Counted from the stretch's first letter, positions 41,089 through 50,050 are shown. The stretch is DNA of 64,000 bases from Microseira wollei NIES-4236 (GCF_020521235.1 NZ_BLAY01000003.1:48554-112553), one strand, 5' to 3'. Notes: a model not told the origin generated them from the letters alone. A program made the numbers and translations.

Positions 41089-42816
41089 TCAATTCTCGTT
41101 TTTCCGCACAAACCCGGCTTTAATTCCCCGCTCTGGATCGCGCAGTTTTACATAATCTTCAATCTTAAACCCACAAGGTAATTCTGATCTCCAACATAGA
41201 CTCCCAGGCTTGGGAGAAAAATAGGTTATACCGTTTACTTGTTTTCGTAATAATTCTCCTTTGGGTAGCTGAGGTGGTAAAAGAAGTTGCGATTGAGTTG
41301 CTTTATTAAACAATAAAATGCTAGTCAGGGTCGCTAAAGAAAGAGTAACTCCCAGAAAAACTTTCCTAAAATCTCTGCTTTGATAATAAGAAGTAAATCT
41401 CTCGGCAATTTGATGCCAAATCTGACCCAACTTTTTTCGGCAATAGATAGCCATTGATAAAGCAGGCAGAATAATTAAATACCCCAGTGCAAATCTGAAA
41501 AAAGGCGCTGTGAACATTAAAAATGTAATTCCTGAAGCGGCTAATGCTATTAACCAAAGTTGTCCCCGACTTTGATGATTTGCGCTTCGCACGATGTGGA
41601 TAGAACATAGAATTGAGATGATAATTAGCAAAGCCATGACTTGGTGTAATTTGGCATCATTAAACCACTGCCACAACAACCAGAAAATAGAATTTTTTTC
41701 TGGTTGTTGTGATGCATACCAGGTTGTCCACTCATGAGTACCTTTGGCAGCACCCTTGGCTGCTTTTGCTGTTAAAGACCAAGGTAAATCGACGCACAAA
41801 AAAGTTGAGGGAAAAACCGGGCATCCAGAGGTAATAATTCCGAAACTAAACATGGGTAAAAGCAGCAAAACAGTTAGAGCAACACCCATCAAAATTCGTC
41901 GGAAATTCAATCCTTTGCCGACAACATAAAAAATCCCTGATATAAATAATAAAGGTAGGGCAGTTGGCTTCATTGTCACTGCCCCAACCGAAAGAATTAT
42001 TGGTATCGTTTTAGCATCTAAAATATTTTTCACTTCCTGTAATGGCAACGTTCTGGGATGGGAAATTATCAAAATTGCCCAAGCTATAACTAGAGTGAAA
42101 AAAAGGATAGGTAAATCGGGGGACGGCGATACCAAAATCACCGCCATCAGATTATTTTTAGCGACGAATGGTAAAATAATAACCGCATATATTAATCCGA
42201 ACCAATCGCTTATTTGTGCTTGATTTGTGAAAGTTTGCGCTAGACAAATTAGGAAATGCAATAAAGCGATTAAAAAGACAAAACCATTGGCGAGCGCACT
42301 GACGCGAGAATCGAAAATATCAGCATTCCAAGGGGCTGAAAATGCAAACCAGGATGAGGTAAAACCCAGGTTGCTATGAACCAGCGCTAACCCTGGAACA
42401 GCGCCAAATTGAGCTAACCATTTAATCGCACCATAATGGTAAAGACCCGTGTCAATCCACGTTACCTGTCGAGTGGTTAAAGCAGCGACACCGAGGGCTG
42501 AAATCAAATATCCGAAAATTAACCGGGGAGATAGGTTGGATATAAGCGCAAAAAGTTCATTCCAGGTTTTTTGTAATAAAAAAGACCCTAAAATAAGAGA
42601 CAAAATAATAATTCCCCCCACCGAGGGAGATAAGGGAAGGACTAGGGATGTTGCCAGCAGGGAAATTGCCAGGATAACTACTCCCAGCCAAACTGAAATT
42701 GTAAAGCGATCGCCTACTCGCTCAAAACAATCTGCTCGCAACAAATTTAGCAAAGCCGTTCCAATCGAACAGCAAGCAATAATCAGTAAGGTCCAAGCAA
42801 AAATAAAGTAGAGCAT
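41089..42816 (-). CDS. Polytopic membrane protein (LIC_10190-like)
   Basis: About 575 residues with a dozen or more hydrophobic segments. It begins MLYFIFAWTLLII and has FERVGDRFTISVWLG, GLYHYGAIKWLAQFGAVPGLALVHSNLGFTSSWFA-type segments that I associate with the LIC_10190 family of membrane proteins found in cyanobacteria and leptospires. Function unproven; a membrane glycosyltransferase role is plausible by position at the end of the polysaccharide locus. An upstream start at 42882 would add 22 residues. Confidence 0.7.
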   Translation of the reverse strand: MLYFIFAWTLLIIACCSIGTALLNLLRADCFERVGDRFTISVWLGVVILAISLLATSLVLPLSPSVGGIIILSLILGSFLLQKTWNELFALISNLSPRLIFGYLISALGVAALTTRQVTWIDTGLYHYGAIKWLAQFGAVPGLALVHSNLGFTSSWFAFSAPWNADIFDSRVSALANGFVFLIALLHFLICLAQTFTNQAQISDWFGLIYAVIILPFVAKNNLMAVILVSPSPDLPILFFTLVIAWAILIISHPRTLPLQEVKNILDAKTIPIILSVGAVTMKPTALPLLFISGIFYVVGKGLNFRRILMGVALTVLLLLPMFSFGIITSGCPVFPSTFLCVDLPWSLTAKAAKGAAKGTHEWTTWYASQQPEKNSIFWLLWQWFNDAKLHQVMALLIIISILCSIHIVRSANHQSRGQLWLIALAASGITFLMFTAPFFRFALGYLIILPALSMAIYCRKKLGQIWHQIAERFTSYYQSRDFRKVFLGVTLSLATLTSILLFNKATQSQLLLPPQLPKGELLRKQVNGITYFSPKPGSLCWRSELPCGFKIEDYVKLRDPERGIKAGFVRKNEN

Positions 42817-42920
42817 TGGGGATTGGGGATGGATGAATATAGGATTATATTGCCCAATCTGGGGCGCGAAAATTAACATCATATCAAATCCGGTTGCATC
42901 GGAATGATCGGCCTTTCTTG

Positions 42921-42947
42921 GTAATTGCTAATTGCTAATTGCTAATT
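42921..42947. repeat. Heptamer repeat (TAATTGC)
   Basis: Three to four tandem TAATTGC units, a short tandemly repeated repetitive sequence of the kind scattered through filamentous cyanobacterial genomes. Others: 45711-45745, 62957-62985, 63003-63030 (ATTAGCC). Confidence 0.8.
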
Positions 42948-43083
42948 GGGAAAAAGCCCCTACAGGTCGTAATTCCTTAGCAACCGCAAACGATATCATT
43001 TGGGATCATCTCAAAATTTACGCCCCACCCGATGCCCAAGGATCGGATGGGGTCTAAATTTGGTCAAGAACACAGGACACTGA

Positions 43084-44307
43084 CTATCTAGGTCTGTAAC
43101 CAGTATCCTGAATATAATCGCGACTGGCGCGCGCCGGATCGACCCCTTCGTTGCGAACCCGACGCCGCAAGTCACCGATATCTGGAGATGCTTTCACCGC
43201 TTCATCGCCGCTAATCTTGCCCATTAGCACCAAATCGCACAGTGCTTGGTTGAGAACTTGCATTCCCTCATCGGAACCATTTTCGATTAAGTGGAAAGCT
43301 TCTTCATCGTTACCCTTAGCGAGGAAATCTTGCATCGCCGGGGTATTGATTAAGATTTCGTGCGCCGCACAGCGCCGACCATCGGTTGTCTGAAGCAAGA
43401 TTTGGGCAACGACTGCTATCAACGCCTCGGCAATCATGATCCGCTTCGATTGCTGTTCATCTGGATTATAGACGTTGAGCAAACGATTAACGGTATTGAT
43501 GGCGCTGTTGGTGTGCAGGGTTCCGAATACCAAGTGACCTGTTTGGGCAGCTTTGAGCGCGGTGTCAATCGTAATCCGATCGCGCATTTCCCCAATCAAT
43601 ATCACATCCGGGTCTTCCCGCAACACCGCCCGCAGCGCATCGTGGAAATCGTGGGTGTGCAAACCTACTTCCCGCTGCGATATCAGGCACTTTTGCGACG
43701 TGTGTACAAACTCGATCGGGTCTTCAATTGTAACGATGTGTTTACTCATCGTCTCGTTCATGTAGCGAATCATCGCCGCAATCGAAGTTGATTTCCCCGA
43801 ACCCGTCGGTCCCGTTACCAGAATCAGTCCCTGGGGGCGCTGTACGATATCCTTCATCACCAAGGGCAATCCCAAGCTATCAATCGAAGGTACATCCAAC
43901 GGGATTAACCGCAGCACCAGCGCGCCACCCAACAGCGCTTCAAAACAGTTCACCCGACAGCGCACCAAACCGGGGTAGTAAATCGCCGTATCCAGTTCGT
44001 GGGTGTCGGCAAAGGTTTGCCGTTGCTTAGGCGTCAAAATTTCAGCTAGATACTGTTCAAACAACTCTGGCGTCACTTTATCGTGATTTCCCAGCGGCAT
44101 CATCTGACCCCGTATCCGATATCGAGGCACTTCTCCCACCCGGATGTGAATGTCAGAAGCTTGCTGACTAGCTGCGTGCCTCACCATCCGTTCAATAGAT
44201 GGTACCATCTGGCGCTGGCGGGGTGGTTGTGGCTGTGCTTGAGCAGGAGGCACTGGTGGTGGCTCAGATTCGTTAAACCGGGTGCGAGGTGTTGTTGAAC
44301 CGTTCAT
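43084..44307 (-). CDS. pilT: Type IV pilus retraction ATPase, PilT-like
   Basis: 407 residues. A Pro/Gln-rich leader (about 1-35) precedes the PilT N-domain; then Walker A GPTGSGKST (166-174), the Asp box TIEDPIEF, Walker B region VILIGEMRD and the His box GHLVFGTLHT. Hexameric PilT disassembles pili for twitching motility and DNA uptake. The ATG at 44307 begins MNGSTTPRTR; an upstream in-frame extension is not homologous. I do not see the C-terminal AIRNLIRE motif of housekeeping PilT, so it may be a PilT2-type paralogue. Confidence 0.9.
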   Translation of the reverse strand: MNGSTTPRTRFNESEPPPVPPAQAQPQPPRQRQMVPSIERMVRHAASQQASDIHIRVGEVPRYRIRGQMMPLGNHDKVTPELFEQYLAEILTPKQRQTFADTHELDTAIYYPGLVRCRVNCFEALLGGALVLRLIPLDVPSIDSLGLPLVMKDIVQRPQGLILVTGPTGSGKSTSIAAMIRYMNETMSKHIVTIEDPIEFVHTSQKCLISQREVGLHTHDFHDALRAVLREDPDVILIGEMRDRITIDTALKAAQTGHLVFGTLHTNSAINTVNRLLNVYNPDEQQSKRIMIAEALIAVVAQILLQTTDGRRCAAHEILINTPAMQDFLAKGNDEEAFHLIENGSDEGMQVLNQALCDLVLMGKISGDEAVKASPDIGDLRRRVRNEGVDPARASRDYIQDTGYRPR

Positions 44308-44528
44308 CGTCTTTTTGTTTTGGCTAGCATGTAAACTGAAACTGGTAGACCTGCCTGGAGGAGCTATAAAAACGGTAATGCTGACTAAAAAGTTCAAGCA
44401 CCAATGCACAGGCCAGTCGTAGCTCTATTCAAATTCTATTCAGTGTAAACACGGTTGTGGTATTTTCTTTTGCATTTTATTCAAAATTTTTGTTACAAAA
44501 ATTACAGATTTATATCTGATTATCTGCT

Positions 44529-45686
44529 ATGAAAATCGTTGCTCGGATGGCAGACTGGTTAGAAACCCGCTGGGTGAACCCCGCTTACAACGGTTGGGTG
44601 TTTTTAGGGTTCGCGCTGAGCTTCTTTGGTTCTGCGATCAATACAATGGCTGGATGGCTTTATGTGATCAGCGGGATTAGTTTTGCGCTGTTGATAATGG
44701 CGGCGGTGTTACCCGCGCGATCGCTCAAAGGCATCTCTATCCAACGATATCCCATCCCACCCATCAGCGCTGGCGACCACCTCAACATTGAATTAGAAAT
44801 CAAAAATCAGAGTAACCAACCGAAAACCCTGCTGCAAGTCCAAGATACAATCCCTTTTATCCTGGGTCAGCCGGTACAACAAGTCATCGAAACCATAGCA
44901 CCCCAAGAAAGTTACCGCTGGGTTTACCATTACCCTACCACCCGCCGGGGCGTATATCACTGGCATACAGTACAGTTAAGAACTGCAACGCCTTTAGGTT
45001 TATTTTGGTGTCGGCGACAGCGCCAAGTTGCAGCGACGGCAATCGTTTATCCTACCGTATTGTCCTTGACGAGCTGTCCGCTGATGGATGAAATGGGACA
45101 ACAAGAAACGCCACAATATTACAGCCGCGATCGCCGCTCTAAATCTACCACCGAAGACTTGACGCGATCGCTCAGACCCTACCGTTGGGGCGACCCCATC
45201 CGCCTCGTCCACTGGAAAACCAGCGCCCGTTACGGCGAATTGCGGGTGCGCGAATTAGAAGTCTTTACTGGCGGACAAGAACCCCTGATTTGTCTCGATA
45301 GTGCATTCGCTTGGCAGAAAGAAGACTTTGAAAGCGCCGTCATCGCCGCCGCTTCGCTTTACTTCTACGCCAGTCGCTGTCAGTTAAACGCTAAACTCTG
45401 GACAGCAGGAACTGGTTTAGTACATGGCAACCGCGTTGTTTTAGAAGCGTTGGCATCTGTGGAAGCACCAGAAGAAGCAACGGCAAATAATTTACCCAAT
45501 CAACCCTTAATTTGGCTGACGCAAAACCCGCAAACCCTTAAAACTCTTCCCGCCGGGAGTCGATACATCCAGTGGCCTTCACGAGTATTAACTCAGGAGA
45601 AAAGTAGCTTCCATCAAGACCGATCCGGCTACATAATCAATCCAGAACAATCGCTGCAACTGCAATTGCAATCCCCTCTAAGGTAG
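44529..45686 (+). CDS. DUF58 domain-containing protein
   Basis: 385 residues. Two hydrophobic segments (about 23-65) are followed by a beta-rich part and the DUF58 signature LRPYRWGDPIRLVHWKTSAR. DUF58 proteins are often partnered with MoxR ATPases and act in envelope functions; no moxR is next to it here. ATG start at 44529, divergent from pilT across 221 bases that must hold both promoters. Confidence 0.9.
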   Translation: MKIVARMADWLETRWVNPAYNGWVFLGFALSFFGSAINTMAGWLYVISGISFALLIMAAVLPARSLKGISIQRYPIPPISAGDHLNIELEIKNQSNQPKTLLQVQDTIPFILGQPVQQVIETIAPQESYRWVYHYPTTRRGVYHWHTVQLRTATPLGLFWCRRQRQVAATAIVYPTVLSLTSCPLMDEMGQQETPQYYSRDRRSKSTTEDLTRSLRPYRWGDPIRLVHWKTSARYGELRVRELEVFTGGQEPLICLDSAFAWQKEDFESAVIAAASLYFYASRCQLNAKLWTAGTGLVHGNRVVLEALASVEAPEEATANNLPNQPLIWLTQNPQTLKTLPAGSRYIQWPSRVLTQEKSSFHQDRSGYIINPEQSLQLQLQSPLR

Positions 45687-45952
45687 ATTGTTCGTAGCAA
45701 TCGCTTGATCGCTAATTCGTTGCTAATTGCTAATTGCTAATTGCTCATGGAAATATTCTCCAGCTTTACCATTAGCCATTAGCAATGAACAAATGCATAA
45801 AGCATTTACATTTGTCAAGTCCCAAAAAATAGGTATATTTTATCATTTGGCTAATTTTATTGAATTGTTACTGGCTGGACAAAGCTTAGAGAGATCTCTA
45901 TGGACTAGAAGCACTACGATAGAATTCAAGATATCGAGAGAGCGCGATCGCC

Positions 45953-46321
45953 ATGAACACTGCCGAAACCGAAAGCAACGTATCAACGGACAAAAATCTA
46001 GAAGCAATGCGGAAATTCTCCGAACAGTACGCCAAAAGTACCGGAACTTATTTCTGCGTTGACCCCGCCGTCACAGCGGTGGTAATTGAAGGACTGGCGA
46101 AGCACAAAGACGAACTTGGGTCACCCCTTTGTCCCTGTCGTCACTACGAAGACAAAGAAGCCGAAGTCAAAGCCGCCTTCTGGAACTGTCCTTGCGTTCC
46201 CATGCGCGAACGCAAAGAATGTCACTGCATGTTATTCCTCACTCCAGACAACGACTTCGCTGGTCAAACCCAGGAAATTTCCATCGCAACAATCAAAGAA
46301 GTAAGAGGCAGCATGGGATAA
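45953..46321 (+). CDS. ftrC: Ferredoxin-thioredoxin reductase, catalytic chain
   Basis: 122 residues. The active-site and 4Fe-4S cysteines appear as CPCRHY, NCPCVPMRE and KECHCMLF, in the usual order and spacing. The enzyme passes electrons from photosystem I-reduced ferredoxin to thioredoxin and is restricted chiefly to oxygenic phototrophs, which supports the cyanobacterial source. ATG start just after a HIP1 site; 266 bases upstream hold heptamer repeats and presumably the promoter. Confidence 0.97.
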   Translation: MNTAETESNVSTDKNLEAMRKFSEQYAKSTGTYFCVDPAVTAVVIEGLAKHKDELGSPLCPCRHYEDKEAEVKAAFWNCPCVPMRERKECHCMLFLTPDNDFAGQTQEISIATIKEVRGSMG

Positions 46322-46334
46322 ACTTGAAATAATT

Positions 46335-46420
46335 TTAGATTTTAGATTTTAGATTTTGGATTGAATAAATTGAGCCAATTTTAAATCTGAAATCTTCAAT
46401 CTTAAATCTGAAATTTTCAT
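46335..46420. repeat. Heptamer TTTTAGA-type repeat cluster with inverted copies
   Basis: Tandem TTTTAGA units run into inverted copies (AAATCTGAAAT), so that the RNA could fold back. Similar clusters lie at 52428-52475, 57659-57728 and 58337-58405, the last two between RNA elements of the 49-59 kb unit. Confidence 0.75.
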
Positions 46421-46421
46421 T

Positions 46422-46844
46422 ATGAGCGAAACCGTGCCGCAACAATTCTCCGAAGGCGTAGAACAATTTAACCAAGGAGAATTCTACGCCTGTCACGATA
46501 CACTTGAGGCTCTGTGGATGGAATCTACAGAGCCAGATAAAACCTTTTATCAGGGCATCTTGCAAATAGCAGTTGCCCTCTATCATTTAGGTAACAAAAA
46601 CTGGCGGGGAGCCGCAATTTTATTAGGAGAAGGTATTAATAGATTGCGGTATTACCAGCCAATTTATGCTGATATAAATGTAGAAGAATTAATTGTACAA
46701 AGTAGCGATTTATTAATAGCTTTACAACAAAGCGGCTCCGAAAATATCGGTGAATTTGTCGAATATTTCCAAAAAAATGGCACTTATAGGGGCAGCGATG
46801 GAGATTTGCCAGTGCCAAAAATACTGAAAGTAATGCCGGGTTAA
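46422..46844 (+). CDS. DUF309 family protein
   Basis: 140 residues, all helical. FNQGEFYACHDTLEALWM and YQGILQIAVALYHLGNKNWRGA are the signature helices of DUF309. The family is widespread in cyanobacteria and other bacteria; function not established. ATG at 46422. Confidence 0.9.
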   Translation: MSETVPQQFSEGVEQFNQGEFYACHDTLEALWMESTEPDKTFYQGILQIAVALYHLGNKNWRGAAILLGEGINRLRYYQPIYADINVEELIVQSSDLLIALQQSGSENIGEFVEYFQKNGTYRGSDGDLPVPKILKVMPG

Positions 46845-46875
46845 ATTAGTTCTCTTTGTTAGGTGTCAAGTTTTC

Positions 46876-46961
46876 TATGGCGATTGTTGTTGGTGTGCTT
46901 GATGCAATTCCAGGAATTGGAGCCACGTTGGGCGTAATTATCGCTCTTCTGTCACTCTGAT
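46876..46961 (+). pseudogene. AI-2E family permease fragment
   Basis: A 27-codon reading frame (MAIVVGVLDAIPGIGATLGV) matches an internal conserved segment of AI-2E/PerM-type transporters, where DxIPxxG is a family hallmark. The rest of the gene is missing and an IS remnant follows at once, so the permease gene was destroyed. Confidence 0.6.
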
Positions 46962-46987
46962 GAGAGTATAATTAGGGAAAACAGCTT

Positions 46988-47313
46988 ATGGATAAGCCAC
47001 GTCCAGCTCGACAAACCCTCAATTTTGTAGATGTATATGGCGCTGACATCTGAAATCTGTTTTCAGATGTCAGAAGTTTTGAGGCTTTTAAACATCTGCA
47101 TATAGGGATGATATCTGAGCAAATGGGATTTGAAATAGAATTGATACTAGCAGATAGTTTGTCCGGAGAAAGTGAAACGACTTTTTTAGGATGCTTAGAA
47201 GAATTAAAACTGAATTTTATTGTAGCTATTAGAAGTAACCATGGTGTCTGGTTGCCTCATGAACAGAAGGTTGGACAGAACCGTTGGCGCACGGCTGTTG
47301 CGGCTAATTTGTA
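46988..47313 (+). pseudogene. IS701-type transposase remnant, internally deleted
   Basis: The frame opens MDKPRPARQTLNFVDVYGAD, meets a stop, then resumes as SFEAFKHLHIGM joined directly to MGFEIELILADSLSGESETTF, LKLNFIVAIRSNHGVWLP and QNRWR. These are N-terminal and central DDE-domain pieces of IS701-family transposases with about 100 residues deleted between them and the C-terminus lost. It cuts the permease remnant on one side and a small minus-strand gene on the other. Confidence 0.78.
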
Positions 47314-47334
47314 AGCGGTTTGCATGTCGATCAT
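47257..47334 (-). pseudogene. 5' stub of a small gene cut by the IS remnant
   Basis: On the minus strand a textbook ribosome binding site AAGGAGGTG is followed by ATG at 47334 and MIDMQTAYKLAATAVRQR; the frame ends after about 25 codons inside the IS701 remnant. Likely the start of a truncated gene. Function unknown. Confidence 0.5.
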
Positions 47335-47360
47335 GGCGTTCACCTCCTTAATTTTTAGAC

Positions 47361-47476
47361 CTCTGGCAAAAGTTCTGTTCAGATCGTTTGAAGGGCGGGC
47401 GGGACGCCCACCCCACAAGAAATTTTCTATTTTTGTGGGGTGGGCATCCTGCCTGCCCCAGTTATTTTTGCCAGAG
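47361..47476. repeat. Nested inverted repeat
   Basis: Outer arms CTCTGGCAAAA / TTTTTGCCAGAG enclose an inner GGGCGGGCGGGACGCCCACC ... GGTGGGCATCCTGCCTGCCC hairpin (47393-47458). The inner unit recurs at 61359-61425 inside yet another repeat. Confidence 0.75.
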
Positions 47477-47481
47477 TTATT

Positions 47482-47634
47482 TTATGTTTTATCCGGCTTT
47501 TGCTGGTTTTTGGTTTGGATTTTTTTTGCTATTTCTTGGGGCGATACGTAGGTTTTTTCAGCGGGATATTCTTGGGCGAGTTGCTGTTGGACTGCTTGCG
47601 CGATCGCTTGATAAACTTCTTTCAGTTCGCTCAT
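47482..47634 (-). CDS. Small protein, 50 residues
   Basis: Minus-strand frame starting ATG at 47634, preceded by TTTGGAGGTAAT, an excellent ribosome binding site. The product MSELKEVYQAIAQAVQQQLA... is charged, helical, with KKIQTKNQQKPDKT at its end. I recognise no family. The downstream end runs into a dispersed repeat, so it may be shortened. It is the second such small gene with a strong ribosome binding site in 300 bases. Confidence 0.55.
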   Translation of the reverse strand: MSELKEVYQAIAQAVQQQLAQEYPAEKTYVSPQEIAKKIQTKNQQKPDKT

Positions 47635-47676
47635 AACATTACCTCCAAATTGATTGGCGTTTCCGTGGGAAAAGCT

Positions 47677-48075
47677 TTATGCTAGTTTGATGGTTGTCGG
47701 TAAATTTGTTTCTGGATCTATCTCCCCCTGAAAATTCTCGCCGTAATAAGCGGCTGCAATTGTAATTTTACCAATGATGTGACGGTTAAACTCTGCCAAT
47801 TCTTCAGCAGGAACCCACAATTCCTGATGAATTCGGCTACCAACAGTTTGAACTTCAAACCTGTTTGCGTAATTGTCTTCGACTTCAAACTTAGTCACGA
47901 AGCCAGCAAAACTATTAGTTTTTGTATTCCAGTTTCGTGCAATCTGTTCGGCATATTCAAAATTGAGTACTGGATAAAAAATCGGCTGTTCGGGAAGACG
48001 AGGGGGAAATGCTTTAAAGTCGGATTGAGCGATTAGTTCGAGTTCTTTTAATCCGACAGGACGGTAGAGTATCAT
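47677..48075 (-). CDS. Conserved hypothetical (annotated elsewhere as ADP-ribosylation/crystallin J1-like)
   Basis: 132 residues starting MILYRPVGLKELELIAQ, with FPPRLPEQPIFYPVLN, RNWNTKTNSFAGFVTKFEV and HQELWVPAEELAEFNRHI. I recall this small family as conserved in bacteria and often mislabelled ADP-ribosylation/crystallin J1; no catalytic motif is evident. ATG start at 48075. About 40 bases upstream of the 50-aa gene, same strand. Confidence 0.7.
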   Translation of the reverse strand: MILYRPVGLKELELIAQSDFKAFPPRLPEQPIFYPVLNFEYAEQIARNWNTKTNSFAGFVTKFEVEDNYANRFEVQTVGSRIHQELWVPAEELAEFNRHIIGKITIAAAYYGENFQGEIDPETNLPTTIKLA

Positions 48076-48114
48076 TTGGTATTAATCGCTAAAACACAGC
48101 TACAAGCTTTGAAT

Positions 48115-48885
48115 CTATCTTTTGTGCTTTGAAAGAATGCTTATAAATTCATTTACTACAGCTTGTGGTTGGTTGTAGCAATTGTCAGCAGGGTAGTGTT
48201 CAATACATAGAATTCCTGATTTTTTAAACCAAGCATCCTTTTGCTTATCTTGCTCATACCTATTTTGGTGAAAAGAAATCTCCAAGATTCCAAATGTTCC
48301 ATCTAAACACACTAAAAAGTCTACTTCTCTATGGTCTTCATAAATATTTCCCGTTTCATGCCTGACAGCTAGAGGTAGCGGAAAGAACAATACTCCACAA
48401 GCTTCTAACTCTTGTGCAATCCTAATTTCTGATTGGGAGGCAAACTTCATTTCGTTATAAACAATAGGTTCTTTGCCTTTTCGGGCAAAAACCTTCTCAG
48501 TTACAAGCGCTTGGTTCAAATCTTTTGACTTTGCAATTAGAAATTTAATAGTTTTCTGCCAGTTCTCTTCTACCTCCAGCAAATTAACTCTGTAGTTAAC
48601 GGGAAAATCAGTCATATCGTCCCAAACATAACCTTGAGCAATGGAAAAAAAATACTGTTTGATAACTTTTTGCATGTCCTCATCCCTTGTAACTATTAAG
48701 TGGAAACTAAGTGGTAAATAGATTGAAAGACCTGAAATATACGGACGATTTAAGTATTCATCCCATGATTCCTCGAAAGATAATTCAGCATCAACAATAA
48801 TTGCTGCACAGTCGTTCCAGCCGCCCTCAATTAAGGCTTGAACCCAAGTTCGGTGTAATTTTTCTAAAAATTCTGAATCTGACAT
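48115..48885 (-). CDS. Hypothetical protein with C-terminal restriction-endonuclease-like fold
   Basis: About 256 residues starting MSDSEFLEKLHRTW. The last ~100 residues look like a PD-(D/E)XK-type domain of the DUF559/Vsr kind: a helix with SEIRIAQEL, then HREVDFLVCLDGTFGILEI (Asp and Glu on adjacent strands), then CIEHYPADNCY and a final helix. The usual Lys after Glu is replaced (EISFHQ), so activity is uncertain. N-terminal half is unknown. An in-frame start at 48927 is less likely. Confidence 0.6.
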   Translation of the reverse strand: MSDSEFLEKLHRTWVQALIEGGWNDCAAIIVDAELSFEESWDEYLNRPYISGLSIYLPLSFHLIVTRDEDMQKVIKQYFFSIAQGYVWDDMTDFPVNYRVNLLEVEENWQKTIKFLIAKSKDLNQALVTEKVFARKGKEPIVYNEMKFASQSEIRIAQELEACGVLFFPLPLAVRHETGNIYEDHREVDFLVCLDGTFGILEISFHQNRYEQDKQKDAWFKKSGILCIEHYPADNCYNQPQAVVNEFISILSKHKR

Positions 48886-48961
48886 CAAAAATTGCTTCCA
48901 GAAGGTTGTAGGGTGGGCAGTGCCCATCGGCTTTACTGATGAGCATTACCACATTCTAACC

Positions 48962-49067
48962 CTACTTATCATCCCGCACGGGTAGCGGTGTATCCAGAAT
49001 TTCCATCAGCAATTCTAGTCACGATGGACGAGATAGCATTGGGACGAGGTTCGGTAGCGAGTAGTAG
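48962..49067 (-). pseudogene. Stray copy of the 3' end of the Ro60 gene
   Basis: 106 bases match the end of the TROVE/Ro60 gene (50974-51078) at roughly 94 percent, coding for [15 protein letters not shown], a stop, then [14 protein letters not shown]. It shows that part of the Ro60 operon was once duplicated downstream of the EF-Ts-like gene. Confidence 0.88.
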
Positions 49068-49085
49068 ATTGGTGCTAGTTTATTA

Positions 49086-49200
49086 AGTAGGGTGCGTTAA
49101 CGAAGTGTAACGCACCATTTAGGTTGGTGCGTTACGGCGCGGATTTTCATTTTTTGCCCAAGTATCAACATTAAATGCCGCGCCTAACGCACCCTACTTT
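49086..49200. repeat. MITE-like repeat abutting the EF-Ts-like gene
   Basis: AAGTAGGGTGCGTTA at the left and TAACGCACCCTACTT at the right are inverted copies, with a second internal inversion (GTAACGCACC / GGTGCGTTAC). A familiar cyanobacterial dispersed repeat. It ends right at the stop codon of the EF-Ts-like gene and may serve as its terminator. Confidence 0.8.
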
Positions 49201-49806
49201 TTACTCAATATCTTCGCCTAGTACAAAGCGGACAAAGCGACGAACTTGGATGTTTTCGCCGAATTGAACTTGAGCTTGCTTCACCAGATCTTCTACTGTC
49301 ATACTTTGATCGCGAATGTATGGCTGATCCATCAAAGACATTTCTTTGAGACGTTTTTCAATTCGCCCTTGAACAATTTTTTCTTTGATGTTTTCTGGTT
49401 TGTTCTTTAAGTCATCCCGTCCCATTTCGATTTGTTTTTCTTTTTCGACAACTTCTGGTGGGATGTTTGCTACTTTAACGTACTCGACGTTTGTACAAGC
49501 TGCAACTTGCATGGCGATGTTTCGCACTAAAGTTTGAAACTCGTCGCTGCGCGCTACAAAGTCAGTTTCGCAGTTGACTTCTATCAGCACGCCGACTGTA
49601 TTACCAGTATGAATGTAGTAGCCAATCATTCCTTCTGTTGCAGAGGAAAGTTTTGTAGGAGTGAAGCCCATGTTGTTTTGCCGCATCCATTCAATCGCTT
49701 TGGTAATATTACCATTGGTTTGTTTAAGCGCTTTTTTGCAATTCATCATGCCTGCACCAGTTTTTTGACGCAGTTCTTTGACGAGTTTTACTGATATTTC
49801 CGTCAT
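49201..49806 (-). CDS. EF-Ts paralogue (stand-alone, not next to rpsB)
   Basis: 201 residues, similar to the short cyanobacterial EF-Ts. The N-terminal UBA-like part ([20 protein letters not shown]) and the EF-Tu-contacting TDFV (residues 81-84) are intact, as is the C-terminal [16 protein letters not shown]. The linker after the UBA domain ([16 protein letters not shown]) has lost the basic residues usual in housekeeping EF-Ts. Normal tsf follows rpsB; here the gene sits in a Ro60/Y-RNA unit, so it is an extra copy. It should still bind EF-Tu; whether it exchanges nucleotide is unknown. ATG at 49806. Confidence 0.9.
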   Translation of the reverse strand: MTEISVKLVKELRQKTGAGMMNCKKALKQTNGNITKAIEWMRQNNMGFTPTKLSSATEGMIGYYIHTGNTVGVLIEVNCETDFVARSDEFQTLVRNIAMQVAACTNVEYVKVANIPPEVVEKEKQIEMGRDDLKNKPENIKEKIVQGRIEKRLKEMSLMDQPYIRDQSMTVEDLVKQAQVQFGENIQVRRFVRFVLGEDIE

Positions 49807-49875
49807 TTTGTTTTTCTTTACTTGATTGACAATTTTTATCGCTAAGTGATAGGTAACGAGTATTGCACGGGAGCC

Positions 49876-50050
49876 GGGGCGGGTTTATAGCGGTTTGCAG
49901 CCGTATAAGGTACGGCTTTGTTTGTGTAGCGGCAGCGTTAACGCTGCCGCTACACAAACAAAGCCATTTGGCTTTCCCTCACCCCATTGCAATCCGCTAT
50001 ATCTAATATGTCTGTTTGAGCCACATATTGTTTGTAAAACCCGCCCCTAC
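49876..50050. repeat. Repeat within a repeat
   Basis: Outer arms GGGGCGGGTTTA (49876-49887) and TAAAACCCGCCCC (50035-50047) are interrupted by a copy of the TAGCGG MITE (49886-50001) whose centre is a perfect 52-bp palindrome (49914-49965). The empty outer repeat also occurs at 50811-50876 and, differently loaded, at 61301-61490. Confidence 0.8.

Noticed and set aside
46335..46420. CRISPR-like array
   Set aside because: The spacing is seven bases with no spacers; these are heptamer repeats typical of filamentous cyanobacteria.
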